A DNA stretch of 64,000 nt, taken from contig JAPPGG010000072.1 of assembly GCA_028875055.1 (NCBI GenBank), positions 145,474-209,473 on the forward strand, in the 5' to 3' direction. The notes below the pieces were generated by a model that saw nothing but the letters and a program-made list of their open reading frames with translations, did no database searches and had not been told where the DNA came from. Positions 52,363 through 62,074 of the stretch are shown one piece after another. This stretch comes from Chloroflexota bacterium. Its GTDB lineage: Bacteria > Chloroflexota > Dehalococcoidia > Lucifugimonadales > UBA3495. Each line of letters opens with the position of its first letter. Position 1 is the first letter of the stretch. A program made the translations under genes and the position numbers.

Positions 52363-53787
52363 CTAAATCGGTGGTTTCCGGTTGCGCCAGGGCGTCGCCT
52401 GTTCGTAGGCGTATGCCACGTTGAAGACCGTCCCTTCCGCAAAGGGGTGCCCCGCTATTTGCAGCGCCAGGGGCAGTGCCCCCTCTCCCTCCTGCGTATA
52501 ACCGCAGGGGACTGACAGGGCGGGCGCTCCGCTGAGGCTGTACGGCCCCCGGTAGCTCCCCTCCACCAATGCCTGCGCCGCCGACTCCTTGCTCGCCACT
52601 CCGGTGGTGAAGTCCAGCTTTCCCGCCGGGGCCGAGGACGTCGGCTGGATGAGTACGTCCACATCGTCCAGAAGGTCCAGCACCTGCTGCCGGATCATTG
52701 CCCGCAGCTTCTGGGCCTTGTAATACACCTGTCCAGGAATCAGGTTTCCCGCCATAAACGCAATGCGCGTGTTCACGTGATAGTCTTCCGGCCGTTCGCG
52801 CAGCCACTCGGGCCGCAGGCTGACCCGCTCCGTGTGGGTGATGGTCCGGACTATCGCGCCCGTATGCCTGGCCAGCGGCAGCGACACCTCCCTGACCTCC
52901 GCGCCCAGTTCCGCCAGCACGTCGGCGGCGGCCGCCACGGCATCCCGAGTCTGGGGGTCCAGGCCCAGGGCCGGGTCCATCAGCTCCTTCAGCAGCCCCA
53001 CCCGGAGCCCCCGGATGTTCCCCGTCAGTCCGCCCACGTAATCGGGCACCGGCGCCCTGCCCGTGTACGGATCATTGGGGTCATACCCGGCGATGGCGCC
53101 AAGGGTGGCCGCGCAGTCCGTCACCGTCCGGGAAATAGGTCCAATGGTGTCCACCGACCAGGAAGCGCCGTCCACACCGTAACGGCTGACACGTCCCCAG
53201 GTTGGGCGTATTCCCACCAGTCCGCAGTTGGCGGCTGGCCCCCGAATAGAGCCGCCCGTGTCCTCACCCAGCGACGTCGCGCACAGGAAGCCGGCTGTGG
53301 CCGCCCCGGAACCGGTGCTGGACGTTCCGGGGTTGCGTTCCAGGTCCCACGGATTTCGCGCCGCCCCGAAGTACGAGCATATCGGGTCGCCCATGGCAAA
53401 CTCGCTCATGTTCAGCTTGCCCAGTATCACCGCCCCGGCCCGCCGCAGATTCGATACCACCGTGGCGTCGAAGTCCGGCACAAAATCCTCGCGAATCTTC
53501 GACCCGTCGGAGTTCCTGACGCCCCGGACGTAAATCTGGTCCTTAATCCCCACCGGAACCCCGTGCAAGGGGCCCCGGTGTTGGCCACGGGCAATCTCAT
53601 CCCCGGCCTGGCGGGCCTCCTCTCTCGCCTGCTCCCCGCACACGGTTATGTAGGCGTTGAGCTTGTCGCCGACCTCTTCAATGCGTGCCAGGTATGCGTC
53701 AACCGCTTCCAGAGGACTTACTTCTCCACCCTGTATGGCCTTCCCCAAATCCGTCGCGGACAAGTATGGAATTTCGTTAGGATTCAT
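52363..53787 (-). CDS. amidase signature family enzyme (GatA-like)
   Basis: The 474-residue protein has the Ser-cisSer-Lys triad of the amidase signature family: the lysine in GVPVGIKDQIYV, the cis-serine in NPGTSSTGSGAATAG, and the nucleophile region LGEDTGGSIRGPAANCGLVG. GKLNMSEFAMGD is also typical. It is either the A subunit of a tRNA amidotransferase or a stand-alone amide hydrolase. The small GatC-like partner immediately upstream overlaps it by 11 bases. No gatB is present in the window. The ATG at 53787 gives the usual N-terminus; one 21 codons upstream lies inside the partner gene. Confidence 0.9.
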   Translation of the reverse strand: MNPNEIPYLSATDLGKAIQGGEVSPLEAVDAYLARIEEVGDKLNAYITVCGEQAREEARQAGDEIARGQHRGPLHGVPVGIKDQIYVRGVRNSDGSKIREDFVPDFDATVVSNLRRAGAVILGKLNMSEFAMGDPICSYFGAARNPWDLERNPGTSSTGSGAATAGFLCATSLGEDTGGSIRGPAANCGLVGIRPTWGRVSRYGVDGASWSVDTIGPISRTVTDCAATLGAIAGYDPNDPYTGRAPVPDYVGGLTGNIRGLRVGLLKELMDPALGLDPQTRDAVAAAADVLAELGAEVREVSLPLARHTGAIVRTITHTERVSLRPEWLRERPEDYHVNTRIAFMAGNLIPGQVYYKAQKLRAMIRQQVLDLLDDVDVLIQPTSSAPAGKLDFTTGVASKESAAQALVEGSYRGPYSLSGAPALSVPCGYTQEGEGALPLALQIAGHPFAEGTVFNVAYAYEQATPWRNRKPPI

Positions 53788-53977
53788 CCTGCGCCTCCTG
53801 GCTGCGAAGTATGAGAGGCAGGGGTTCAATAGCGTTGGCTGCCGGCACATCTATAGCTGCGATGGCGTCCAGAATCGCGTTGAGGCTGTAGCCCACCTGG
53901 GTCAGTTCCGGCTCCTGGATATCCAGTCCCACCGAACGCCCCAGGGCATGGATTTCCTCGTTGGTCAGGTCTGCCAT
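53777..53977 (-). CDS. GatC/AtzG-like small amidase partner
   Basis: The 66-residue protein begins MADLTNEEIHALGRSVGLDI, has a helix with [15 protein letters not shown], and ends in an acidic tail. The layout matches GatC and the AtzG-like (DUF4089) chaperone subunits that wrap around amidases. The choice between them cannot be made by eye. AGGAGGTCTT before the ATG is near perfect, and the end overlaps the amidase start, indicating translational coupling. Confidence 0.78.
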   Translation of the reverse strand: MADLTNEEIHALGRSVGLDIQEPELTQVGYSLNAILDAIAAIDVPAANAIEPLPLILRSQEAQDES

Positions 53978-54207
53978 AAGACCTCCTGAAATCTGTGAAA
54001 AGCTGGCCTGTCGAGCATTCGCAATGGTAACATACGCCGAAACTTTTGGGCGGCCAGGTGGCACGTTTCCTTTCCAGAGGGGCTTTGTCTCCCCGCCCGG
54101 TTAACATAAACTGTACATATACTGGGCCTGTGGCCTTCAGCAGTCCGGCCCGCGCGCTCTAAACGGCGCCGCTTCCCTTACCGTTCCCGCGCTACTGGAG
54201 GTTGACC

Positions 54208-54810
54208 TTGCTAGACCAATCAACGCCGACCAGGAACTATCTCTCTCGGGTACGGGGAATCGCTCTGATGCCCCATGAAAGGGTGGCCCGCGTCTTTTCC
54301 CTGGAAGAGGGGTTGCTGGACGAACCCACCGGCAACGGCCAGCTGCTCATAGCCACCAACCAGCGCATCCTGTTCTTCAGGGACGACGGCAGCGCCCGCG
54401 AAGCCACTCTCTTGCCCCTGGAGGAGTTAAAGGGGATTGTGGTTGATACCGCCCCTCGGGGCACCCTGTCTCCCCTCCGGGGCATTCTGACCCTGTTGGC
54501 GGCCCTGGCCTTCTATCTCCTGGTGGCCTACTGGATGGCCGACCAGTTCAGCGGGCCGGGCATCCCCGGCATCAACATCGATTTCGTGCCCTTCGTGCTG
54601 CTGGTCGCCGTCCTGGTGGGCGCCTGGCTTTACTGGAGGCACAATGTGCGGCGCGCCGGCGGAAAGGTCACCCTGCAGGGCTCGAACTGGAACCTGTCTT
54701 TTTCCGTTGTCGGCGCCGAGCGCATCCCCGACATCAACGACGTGGTGGAAAGCCTGTTCCTGTGCCGCGAAGAACGCTGGGACTCATTCTCCGGCCCCCG
54801 CCCGGGCTAG
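54208..54810 (+). CDS. two-helix membrane protein, unrecognised
   Basis: About 200 residues. The N-terminal soluble part has GNGQLLIATNQRILFFRDDG, the kind of strand pair seen in bacterial PH-like domains. Two hydrophobic helices follow (GILTLLAALAFYLLVAYW and PFVLLVAVLVGAWLYW) joined by a short polar loop, then a C-terminal strand-rich part. The function is unknown. A TTG at 54202 touches the GGAGG, so the TTG at 54208, six bases further, is taken as the start. It is convergent with tsaD. Confidence 0.72.
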   Translation: MLDQSTPTRNYLSRVRGIALMPHERVARVFSLEEGLLDEPTGNGQLLIATNQRILFFRDDGSAREATLLPLEELKGIVVDTAPRGTLSPLRGILTLLAALAFYLLVAYWMADQFSGPGIPGINIDFVPFVLLVAVLVGAWLYWRHNVRRAGGKVTLQGSNWNLSFSVVGAERIPDINDVVESLFLCREERWDSFSGPRPG

Positions 54811-54883
54811 GGACCTGTACGACACCGGGCCCGCTTCCGACGCCCTCCGGCCGGCGCGGGCAGCAAAGCGACGGCTGGCTGTT

Positions 54884-55954
54884 CTAACCCAGCGGCAGCG
54901 CCGGGTCAATGTCCAGGTCCAGCCCATACTCCTCGCCCCGGCTGTACTGGAAATAGGCGCAGGCGGCGATCATCGCCCCGTTGTCCGTGCAGAGCACCGG
55001 CGGCGGGATGATTACCGGCAAGGACGCTGCGGTGGCAATATCCGCCCGCAGCCTGGCGTTGGCAGTCACGCCCCCGCCCAGCACGATTCCCCTGGCGTTG
55101 TATCGTTTCGCCATCTCCAGCGTTTTCACCACCATCACCTCGACCACCGACTGCTGGAAATTGGCGGCCAGTTCCCCCACCAGCCGGCTTACCTTCTCCT
55201 CCACATCCTTATCCTTTGCACCGGTGGATTCCGGGTCACGCGGGTACAGTCCCTGCGCCTGGGCCAGGTGTAGCAGCGCGGTCTTCACTCCGCTGAAGCT
55301 GAAGTCCAGCGTGTCCCGCATCCAGGCCCGGGGCAGTGGCGGAAATTCGTCGCCGGCCACGCCGTCGGATGCCTTCTGTATTTCCGGCCCGCCGGGAAAT
55401 CCCAGGCCCAGTATCCGGGCCGCCTTGTCAAAGGCTTCCCCAGCGGCGTCGTCCCGGGTTCGTCCCACCAGCCGGTACTGCCCGTGTCCTTCCATCAGAA
55501 TCAGGTCTGTGTGCCCGCCGGACGCCACCAGGCAGGCCAGGGGAAACCCCGGCGCCTCCTCCGGCGGTTCTCCTGCTCCCCGCGCCAGCCAGGACGCGTA
55601 GATGTGGCCCTCCAGGTGGTTAACCCCCACCAGCGGCTTCCCCAGGCTCAGGGACAGGGCCTTGGCGGTATTCAGGCCGGTCAGCAGGGAGCCCGCCAGG
55701 CCCGGCCCGCAGGTTGCGGCCACCACGTCAATGTCGTCCAGGTCCACCTGGCTGTCCGACAGGGCTCTCTCCAGCGCCGGGGCCATGTCGCGAATGTGCT
55801 GCCTCGAAGCCACCTCGGGCACAACCCCCCCGTAGGGCGCGTGCAGCTGCACCTGCGAAGAGACTATGTTCGACAGCAGCCGGCGTCCGTCTTCAACCAC
55901 CCCGACTGCCGTCTCGTCGCAGGATGTTTCTATTCCCAGGATTTTCAGTCCCAT
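54884..55954 (-). CDS. tsaD: tRNA threonylcarbamoyladenosine transferase TsaD
   Basis: The protein of about 356 residues transfers threonylcarbamoyl to A37 of ANN-decoding tRNAs. It begins MGLKILGIETSCDETAVG and has the metal-binding HLEGHIYASWL, the ASGGHTDLI block, and SFSGVKTALL. The ATG at 55954 with GAGAG upstream gives the family's normal N-terminus; an ATG nine codons earlier is the alternative. TsaB, C and E are not in the window. Confidence 0.96.
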   Translation of the reverse strand: MGLKILGIETSCDETAVGVVEDGRRLLSNIVSSQVQLHAPYGGVVPEVASRQHIRDMAPALERALSDSQVDLDDIDVVAATCGPGLAGSLLTGLNTAKALSLSLGKPLVGVNHLEGHIYASWLARGAGEPPEEAPGFPLACLVASGGHTDLILMEGHGQYRLVGRTRDDAAGEAFDKAARILGLGFPGGPEIQKASDGVAGDEFPPLPRAWMRDTLDFSFSGVKTALLHLAQAQGLYPRDPESTGAKDKDVEEKVSRLVGELAANFQQSVVEVMVVKTLEMAKRYNARGIVLGGGVTANARLRADIATAASLPVIIPPPVLCTDNGAMIAACAYFQYSRGEEYGLDLDIDPALPLG

Positions 55955-56540
55955 CTGGTCTCTCTTCTCTCCCGCTATCAAACTTCCGGGCTCATCGCCT
56001 GCTTACCTGAAGCCACCGGAGGGCCCCTTGCCTCTTTCAACAGAGAGGTGAGGATGAGGATGAAGCATGGCCCGCAGCAGCCTCTGAACCCGCCAGCCTG
56101 GCCGCATGATATTCCTCGTTCCAACCTCTCGGCCCGTGCCCACCACCCACGCCGGAACTATCGTATGTTTGGCCACTTCACCGTTCAACCAGTGGAGTGA
56201 AGTGCTATCGCGCTTTAGTGTCCGCTCAAATATCGCCAGGGTTGGTAAAAGCAGTTCGCGTCATCCTGGGCTCGCCGAAGGGGCTGCGCTCATCGCTGGC
56301 AGCCGCAGCCTGGGTGCCCTTTACTGGCTGGCAGGTACGAAATCCGCCGCTTCGACCCAGTTTGACAGGAGCTGAAGCGAAGGGCTCAGCATGACATTCC
56401 TTAAGGCGCCATTGCCCCGACGTGTCAACTTTGCACGAAAAACCCGCAAATGCTATCATCATCGTTGCCAACATCATCGCATAGTTGTCAGCGGCGATGA
56501 ATATAAACATCCTGCATTCAGGAGGCCACAGAGTTCCAAT
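55955..56540. other. 586-base spacer with a MITE-like element
   Basis: It lies between divergent tsaD and the CNNM gene. The right part carries repeat D. An upstream extension of the CNNM frame (from 56391) has no family similarity. AT-rich sequence at 56440-56530 may hold the promoter, but no clean pair of boxes is seen. Confidence 0.5.
56260..56395. repeat. MITE-like element D with imperfect terminal inverted repeats
   Basis: The left end GTCATCCTGGGCTCGCCGAA and the right end GAAGGGCTCAGCATGAC (56379-56395) are imperfect inverted copies (GTCATnCTGnGC). The element is about 136 bases with no gene inside. Confidence 0.5.
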
Positions 56541-57824
56541 ATGGAATCTGCCGATATAGGTAGGTTAATTCTACTCATAATCTGCCTCGGTTTGTCCGCC
56601 TTTTTCTCCTCCTCGGAGACTGCTTTCATTGCGCTGCCCAGGGCGCGCCTGCTTCACCTCATTAGCATTGGCCGGTCCAACGCCAAGTTGGTGGAGCGCC
56701 TTATCCAGCACCCAGAACGACTCCTGGCCACTGTCCTGCTGAGCAACAACCTTGTGAACACGGCTGCCGCCTCCCTGGGTACCGCCATTGCCCTCAGCAT
56801 GATTGAGAATGACGGTATCGCCGTGCTGGTGGCCACCGGGGGCGTAACCCTCCTTCTTTTGATCTTCAGCGAAACCCTGCCCAAGACCGTCGCATGGAAC
56901 CGGTCCGAAGCCCTTGCCTTCGCCTACGCCAGGCCCCTCTCCATAGTGGAATTTTTCCTTTCGCCCGGGGTTAAGGTGCTTCAGCTGATAACCAACCTCT
57001 TTACCAGAATGCTGGGCATCACCAACTCCACCAACGCCGTAAGTGAAGGTGAAATTCGTACCCTCATCGAGGTCGGCGCCCAGACCGGCGCGGTGGAGCA
57101 GACGGAAGCCGAGCTCCTCGACAAGGTCTTCAGGTTCGGCGACCAGCAGGTGCAGGAGATTATGACCCCCCGTACCGAAATTGTGTGGGTGGAAGTCGGT
57201 ACCACCCTGCGCACCTTCCTGTCCCTGTATGCCGAACGCAACCACACTCGCTTCCCTGTCTTCGAAGGGGATACCGAAAACGTCATCGGGGTCCTCTCCA
57301 ACAAGGACGTTCTCCTCGCCCTGGGCAAGGAAGACCTCGAACTCGACGACAGCGTCACTCTGCTCCTCCGGGATGCCCATTTCGTGCCGGAAACCAAGAC
57401 CGTGGCCGATACCTTCTCGGAAATGCAGCAGGCCGGCTACGGCCTCGTCCTTACCGTGGACGAATTTGGCGGCATCGCCGGCCTCGTAACCCTGAAGCAG
57501 ATGCTGGAAGTAATCGTCGGTCAGGTCGATGAAGAGCGGGGCGAGTCCAACGAGGGTTTCACCCAGGTGGATGAGAATACCTTCCGGCTGAACGCCAGCA
57601 CCACCATTATCCAGGCCAAGGACAGATTCAACCTCAATTTCCCCGAAGGCGACTACCAGACGGTGGCGGGCTTCATCCTCGACCGTCTCGGCTATATTCC
57701 CGAACCGGGAGAAATCGTCGAGTATCAGGACCTGAAGGTTACCGTACGCTCAATGAACGGTGTGCGAATCGAGGAGGTCCTGATCCAGCACCAGGAAGTG
57801 GTGACCACCGGGGATTCCACGTGA
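56541..57824 (+). CDS. CNNM/CorC-HlyC family membrane protein with CBS pair
   Basis: The protein of about 427 residues has an N-terminal DUF21/CNNM transmembrane domain of roughly 190 residues with SAFFSSSETAFIALPRARLL and FSETLPKTVAWNR. Two CBS domains follow (VQEIMTPRTEIVWVE and the segment with VPETKTVADTFSEMQQ), then a C-terminal CorC_HlyC domain ending near residue 420. Such proteins export Mg2+ or Co2+ or affect their resistance. The ATG at 56541 (MESADIG) is chosen. The stop overlaps the next gene's GTG by 4 bases. Confidence 0.9.
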   Translation: MESADIGRLILLIICLGLSAFFSSSETAFIALPRARLLHLISIGRSNAKLVERLIQHPERLLATVLLSNNLVNTAAASLGTAIALSMIENDGIAVLVATGGVTLLLLIFSETLPKTVAWNRSEALAFAYARPLSIVEFFLSPGVKVLQLITNLFTRMLGITNSTNAVSEGEIRTLIEVGAQTGAVEQTEAELLDKVFRFGDQQVQEIMTPRTEIVWVEVGTTLRTFLSLYAERNHTRFPVFEGDTENVIGVLSNKDVLLALGKEDLELDDSVTLLLRDAHFVPETKTVADTFSEMQQAGYGLVLTVDEFGGIAGLVTLKQMLEVIVGQVDEERGESNEGFTQVDENTFRLNASTTIIQAKDRFNLNFPEGDYQTVAGFILDRLGYIPEPGEIVEYQDLKVTVRSMNGVRIEEVLIQHQEVVTTGDST

Positions 57825-58450
57825 AGTTCTCCCTGGTCCGGCACGGCGAGACCGAATGGAACAAGCTGGGCTGGTTCCAGGGACAGTACGACACGCAGCT
57901 CAACGAGGCCGGACTTGAGCAGGCGCGGGTCATCGGCCGCGCCTCTCGTCAGTGGGGAATCACCGCCATCTATTCCAGCCCCCTCACTCGCACCATGCAG
58001 GTAGCCAACGAAATGGGCCGCACCCTCGACCTGCCGGTCCACCCCCGTGACGGCCTCAAGGAACTGGCCCTGGGCGACCTGGAAGGTGTCCAGGGCGAGG
58101 AAATGCGCCAGGGTTGGCCCGAAGTCTTCTCAACGTGGAACAATCACCCCGAACGGGTGGTTATGCCCGGCGGCGAGTCCCTGGCCAACCTGGAAGACCG
58201 CTCCTGGCAGGTTATTCTTGACCTGGAAGGCCAGCATCCCAGGGAGGCGCACCTCGCCCTGGTGTCCCACAACTTCACCATCCGGGCGATCTGCGGAAAA
58301 ATGCTGGGAATGCCCCTGGAGAACTTCCACCGCCTCCGGCTGGCCCTGGGTTCTGTCTGCACCTTCGAAAGCGACGAACGGGGCCGCAGGCTCCTCACCT
58401 ACAACTCCACCGGCCACCTGTTGCAGCCTTCCGCAATCACCACCGATTAG
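57821..58450 (+). CDS. histidine phosphatase family protein (phosphoglycerate mutase-like)
   Basis: The 209-residue protein has the catalytic RHGETEWN at residues 7-14, SSPLTRTMQVA, the acid in LKELALGDLEG, and the second histidine in LVSHNFTIRAICG. It is closer to broad-specificity phosphatases (CobC/PhoE-like) than to cofactor-dependent phosphoglycerate mutase. The GTG start overlaps the CNNM stop (GTGA), so the two are translationally coupled; tilS follows 11 bases later. Confidence 0.9.
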   Translation: MKFSLVRHGETEWNKLGWFQGQYDTQLNEAGLEQARVIGRASRQWGITAIYSSPLTRTMQVANEMGRTLDLPVHPRDGLKELALGDLEGVQGEEMRQGWPEVFSTWNNHPERVVMPGGESLANLEDRSWQVILDLEGQHPREAHLALVSHNFTIRAICGKMLGMPLENFHRLRLALGSVCTFESDERGRRLLTYNSTGHLLQPSAITTD

Positions 58451-58461
58451 CCGGAATAACC

Positions 58462-59964
58462 ATGCCCGTAGTCTCCCTCGTCGATAGCAAGGTATCCGCA
58501 GCCCTCCAAAGGTCCGGGCTGGAGGGAAGGGGCAAAACCATCGTTGTGGGGGTTTCCGGCGGCGCAGATTCATCTACCCTGCTCTACAGTCTCAATCGCC
58601 TCAGGGAGGCCTGCCGCATTGACCTGCATGTGGCCCACCTGAATCACGATTTCCGAGGCGCTGAAGCCGACGAAGACGCTCGTTTCGTGGGAGCCCTGGC
58701 CAACGAGCTGGGCCTCCCCTTTTCCGTGGAAAAGCTCGACCCCATCGCTTACCAGCGCGAGCGCCACATTTCTTCCTTTGAGCAGGGAGCGCGGGAAATG
58801 CGCTACCGGTTTATGGCTTCTGTGGCCCAGCGAATTGGCGCGCCCGCCGTTGCGGTGGGCCATACCTCCGACGACCAGGCGGAGACGGTCCTCCTCCACA
58901 TCCTGCGGGGCGCCGGCCTCCACGGCCTGCGGGGCATGACGGAAACGGCCCCGTGGCCCTTCCCCCCCGGCCTGGAGTCCCCGGTCATCTTCCGGCCCCT
59001 GCTGGAAGTGAACAAGAGCGAAACCGTCGAATACTGCCGGGAACTGCAGCGCGATTACCGCCAGGATAGCGGCAACTCCCTGTTCAGGTTCACCCGAAAC
59101 CGGGTCCGACAGGACCTGCTTCCTTCCCTGGCTGCCGACTACAACCCCCGCGTCAGGGAAGCCCTCGTCAGGCTCGCCAGCTCGGCTTCCCTGGACCTGG
59201 ACTACCTGCAGCAGGAATTGGACCGCGCCTGGCCCGAAATTCTCCTCTCCCCCCCGGCTTCAACCGAGCCGGTCCAGCCTTCAACGACCGTGGTTCTGGG
59301 GCGTCGCCCTCTTTCCTCGCTACATCCCGCGCTGGTCCGGATGGCGCTACGCCGTGCCTACATCACAGTCAACGGCGACTCCCGACGTCTGCGGGAGAAC
59401 CACCTGCGCGCCATGACCGACTTCATCTCCGGCAATTCCAGGACCGGCGAATTGGCCCTTCCCAGCGGCATTTCCCTCCACGCCACCGCCTCCGAGATCA
59501 TCTTCCAGACCGGCCAATACCCCGCGGACTGCCCTTACCCCCAGCTGGCCGGACCCTGTCAACTCTCCGACCCTAATATCCCCCCTACTGATGGTATTCA
59601 TCACCTGCGGGAATGGCGAGTCTCTATTGAGACCTTCTCCATCGAAAACGTCCCCGACCTGCGCCCTCCCGACGCCCTCACGGCCTGGTTTCACCCGGAA
59701 TCCCTCGGAACCGGCCTCATCTTGCGAAATCGGTCAGATGGTGACCGTTTTCAGCCTCTCGGCATGGCTGATTCCAAGCGATTGCACAATTTCTTTATCG
59801 ACCAAAAGGTACCCCGCCATTGGCGCGACCGGGTACCCCTGCTGGTCAGCGACCGGGGAATAGCCTGGGTGGTGGGATATCGCATAGCTGAGTGGGCCAA
59901 AGTCCCCCGGGATCTCCCCCCGGGAAGCCCGGTTATGCGCATGCGGTTTGAATTAGGGGGATGA
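58462..59964 (+). CDS. tilS: tRNA(Ile)-lysidine synthase TilS
   Basis: The 500-residue protein modifies C34 of tRNA-Ile(CAT) to lysidine so that it reads AUA. The N-terminal PP-loop is VVGVSGGADSSTLLY, followed by VAHLNHDFRG and GHTSDDQAETVLLHILRG. The C-terminal domain carries LILRNRSDGDRFQPLG and KRLHNFFIDQKVPRHWRDRVP, so the protein is full length. It is the last gene of the CNNM-phosphatase-tilS run. Confidence 0.94.
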   Translation: MPVVSLVDSKVSAALQRSGLEGRGKTIVVGVSGGADSSTLLYSLNRLREACRIDLHVAHLNHDFRGAEADEDARFVGALANELGLPFSVEKLDPIAYQRERHISSFEQGAREMRYRFMASVAQRIGAPAVAVGHTSDDQAETVLLHILRGAGLHGLRGMTETAPWPFPPGLESPVIFRPLLEVNKSETVEYCRELQRDYRQDSGNSLFRFTRNRVRQDLLPSLAADYNPRVREALVRLASSASLDLDYLQQELDRAWPEILLSPPASTEPVQPSTTVVLGRRPLSSLHPALVRMALRRAYITVNGDSRRLRENHLRAMTDFISGNSRTGELALPSGISLHATASEIIFQTGQYPADCPYPQLAGPCQLSDPNIPPTDGIHHLREWRVSIETFSIENVPDLRPPDALTAWFHPESLGTGLILRNRSDGDRFQPLGMADSKRLHNFFIDQKVPRHWRDRVPLLVSDRGIAWVVGYRIAEWAKVPRDLPPGSPVMRMRFELGG

Positions 59965-60012
59965 ATTGACGGAAAGAATGTTTATGGCGCGCCGGTATTG
60001 CCGATTCTGTGG

Positions 60013-62073
60013 TTACTCTTCCAACTGCTCCGCCAGCGCTTCGGCCTCGGTAACCGGCAGCTGGCAGACATAATTCTGGCAGACATATGCCGCGGCCCTG
60101 CCGTTCACCAGTCCCCTTCCCTCCAGCAGAGGCAGGTCCTCGGCCACGGCGGCGTCCTCCTGGCTTTGGGCCGACAGGTCCACTCCCACCAGCACCCTGT
60201 TGGGCAAATATCGACCGTAAACCGCTTCCAGCAGCTTTTCGCTACTCTCGTCGCCGCACCCGAAGATGGCTATCTCCTTCGGCAGCGAGATATAAAAGTC
60301 CAGCGCTCCCAGCCAGTAGGCGGCCCCGCCCGGCGCCTGGGACATTACCCTGCTCAACGGCCGCAACGGTTTCGCGCCCTTCAGGTTGTAGTCCTCGTTC
60401 CCGGTAATGATGGCCAGTCGCAGCAGCGCCTCGGAAGCCACTGACCCCCCGCACGGCTGGGCGTTGTCAAACACGTCCCGCGGCCTGGTCACCAATACCT
60501 CATGCTCCGAACCCGTGTCGTAAAACCCGCCGACGTCCTCGTCCCAGAACAGCTCAATCATGGTGTCGGCCAGCGTGACGGCCCGGTCCAGCCATTCCCG
60601 CCGGAATGTGGCCTCATACAGCGCAATGTACCCGTCAATCACGCAGGCATAGTCTTCCAGGTACCCGCCTGTTTTGCCTCGTCCGTCCCGGTAGGTCCGC
60701 AGCAGCCTTCCGTTCTCGTACATTTCACCGTGAATGAAGCCTGCGTTGGCCGCCGCCGCCTCCACGTAGTCCCTCCGGCCCAGGGCCGCGCCGGCTTCCG
60801 CGAAGGCCCGCAGCATCAGCCCGTTCCAGGAGGCAATCACCTTGTCGTCCCGGAAGGGATGTACCCGCTTTTCCCTTTCCTCCAGCAGCAGCGGCCTTGC
60901 CCGGACGATCGCCGATTCCAGGTCGTCTTCCGAAATACCATGCTCCAGCGCGAAGGCCTCCGGCGCCTGGTGAATGTTCAGAATGTTCGAGCCTTCAAAG
61001 TTGCCCGCGTCCGTAACTCCGTAGAAGCCCCCCACCAGGTTGCCATCATCCTCGCCCAGGACTGCCCTGATCTCCTCCGGCGTCCAAACGAAGAACTTGC
61101 CTTCCACTCCCTCGCTGTCAGCATCCTGCGCCGAGTAGAAGCCCCCACGCGGGTCGGTCATCTCCCGAAGCACATAGTCCAGGATCTCCTCGGTAATCCG
61201 CCGGTACAGCGGCCTTCCGGTTATCTGGAATGCGTGAAGGTACAGTCGGGCCAGCAGCGCATTGTCATACAGCATCTTCTCGAAGTGCGGCACCAGCCAG
61301 TATGCGTCCGTGGAATAGCGGTGGAACCCGCCTCCCAGCTGGTCGTACATGCCGCCATACGCCATCTTCTCCAGCGTCATCTCCACCATATCCAGCGCCC
61401 GCTGGTTGTAGCCATGGTGGTAATAGCGGAGCAGGAACTCCGGCGTCATCGGCTGCGGAAACTTGGGCGCCGCCCCGAACCCCCCGTTCTGGTAATCGAA
61501 ATTGGCCGCCAGCTTCGAATAAGCCTCGTGCAGAATGTCCACCGACAGCAGGTTGGAACCCGGCGGCAGCTGCCCCGTCCTCCCCATCTGCTCGGTCAAC
61601 TGCCCGGTGACCCGCTCAACCTCTCCCCGGTTGGTGCGGTAAGCCTCCGTAACCGCCAGCAGCACCCGCGGAAACCCCGGCATGTTCATCCGGTCCGTGG
61701 GCGGATAGTAGGTGCCGCCGTAAAAGGGCTTTCCCTCCGGCGTCAGGAATACCGTCATCGGCCAGCCGCCGCTCCCGGTAAGCATCTGCACGGCTTCCAT
61801 GTAAACCGCATCCAGGTCGGGCCGCTCCTCGCGATCAACCTTGATGTTCACGAAGTTGGCGTTCATCAGGCTGGCGATGGCATCGTCCTCGAAGGACTCC
61901 CGTTCCATCACGTGGCACCAGTGGCACGCCGAATAGCCAATGCTCAGCAGAATGGGCTTGTCCTCGTCCTTCGAACGGGCCAGGGCCTCTTCGCCCCACG
62001 GGTACCAGTCCACCGGATTCTCGGCGTGCTGCAAGAGGTAGGGACTGGTCTCGTTTATCAGGCGATTGGCCAT
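60013..62073 (-). CDS. thioredoxin-fold plus glycosidase-like protein (DUF255/YyaL type)
   Basis: The 686-residue protein is of the YyaL/SPATA20 group. The N-terminal thioredoxin-like domain has [20 protein letters not shown] and the redox motif [16 protein letters not shown], with [12 protein letters not shown]. The rest is a six-hairpin glycosidase-like domain with [14 protein letters not shown] and [13 protein letters not shown]. It is thought to be a thioredoxin-domain protein of unknown role. It begins 1 base after the thrS stop, so they share a transcript. Confidence 0.93.
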   Translation of the reverse strand: MANRLINETSPYLLQHAENPVDWYPWGEEALARSKDEDKPILLSIGYSACHWCHVMERESFEDDAIASLMNANFVNIKVDREERPDLDAVYMEAVQMLTGSGGWPMTVFLTPEGKPFYGGTYYPPTDRMNMPGFPRVLLAVTEAYRTNRGEVERVTGQLTEQMGRTGQLPPGSNLLSVDILHEAYSKLAANFDYQNGGFGAAPKFPQPMTPEFLLRYYHHGYNQRALDMVEMTLEKMAYGGMYDQLGGGFHRYSTDAYWLVPHFEKMLYDNALLARLYLHAFQITGRPLYRRITEEILDYVLREMTDPRGGFYSAQDADSEGVEGKFFVWTPEEIRAVLGEDDGNLVGGFYGVTDAGNFEGSNILNIHQAPEAFALEHGISEDDLESAIVRARPLLLEEREKRVHPFRDDKVIASWNGLMLRAFAEAGAALGRRDYVEAAAANAGFIHGEMYENGRLLRTYRDGRGKTGGYLEDYACVIDGYIALYEATFRREWLDRAVTLADTMIELFWDEDVGGFYDTGSEHEVLVTRPRDVFDNAQPCGGSVASEALLRLAIITGNEDYNLKGAKPLRPLSRVMSQAPGGAAYWLGALDFYISLPKEIAIFGCGDESSEKLLEAVYGRYLPNRVLVGVDLSAQSQEDAAVAEDLPLLEGRGLVNGRAAAYVCQNYVCQLPVTEAEALAEQLEE

Positions 62074-62074
62074 T

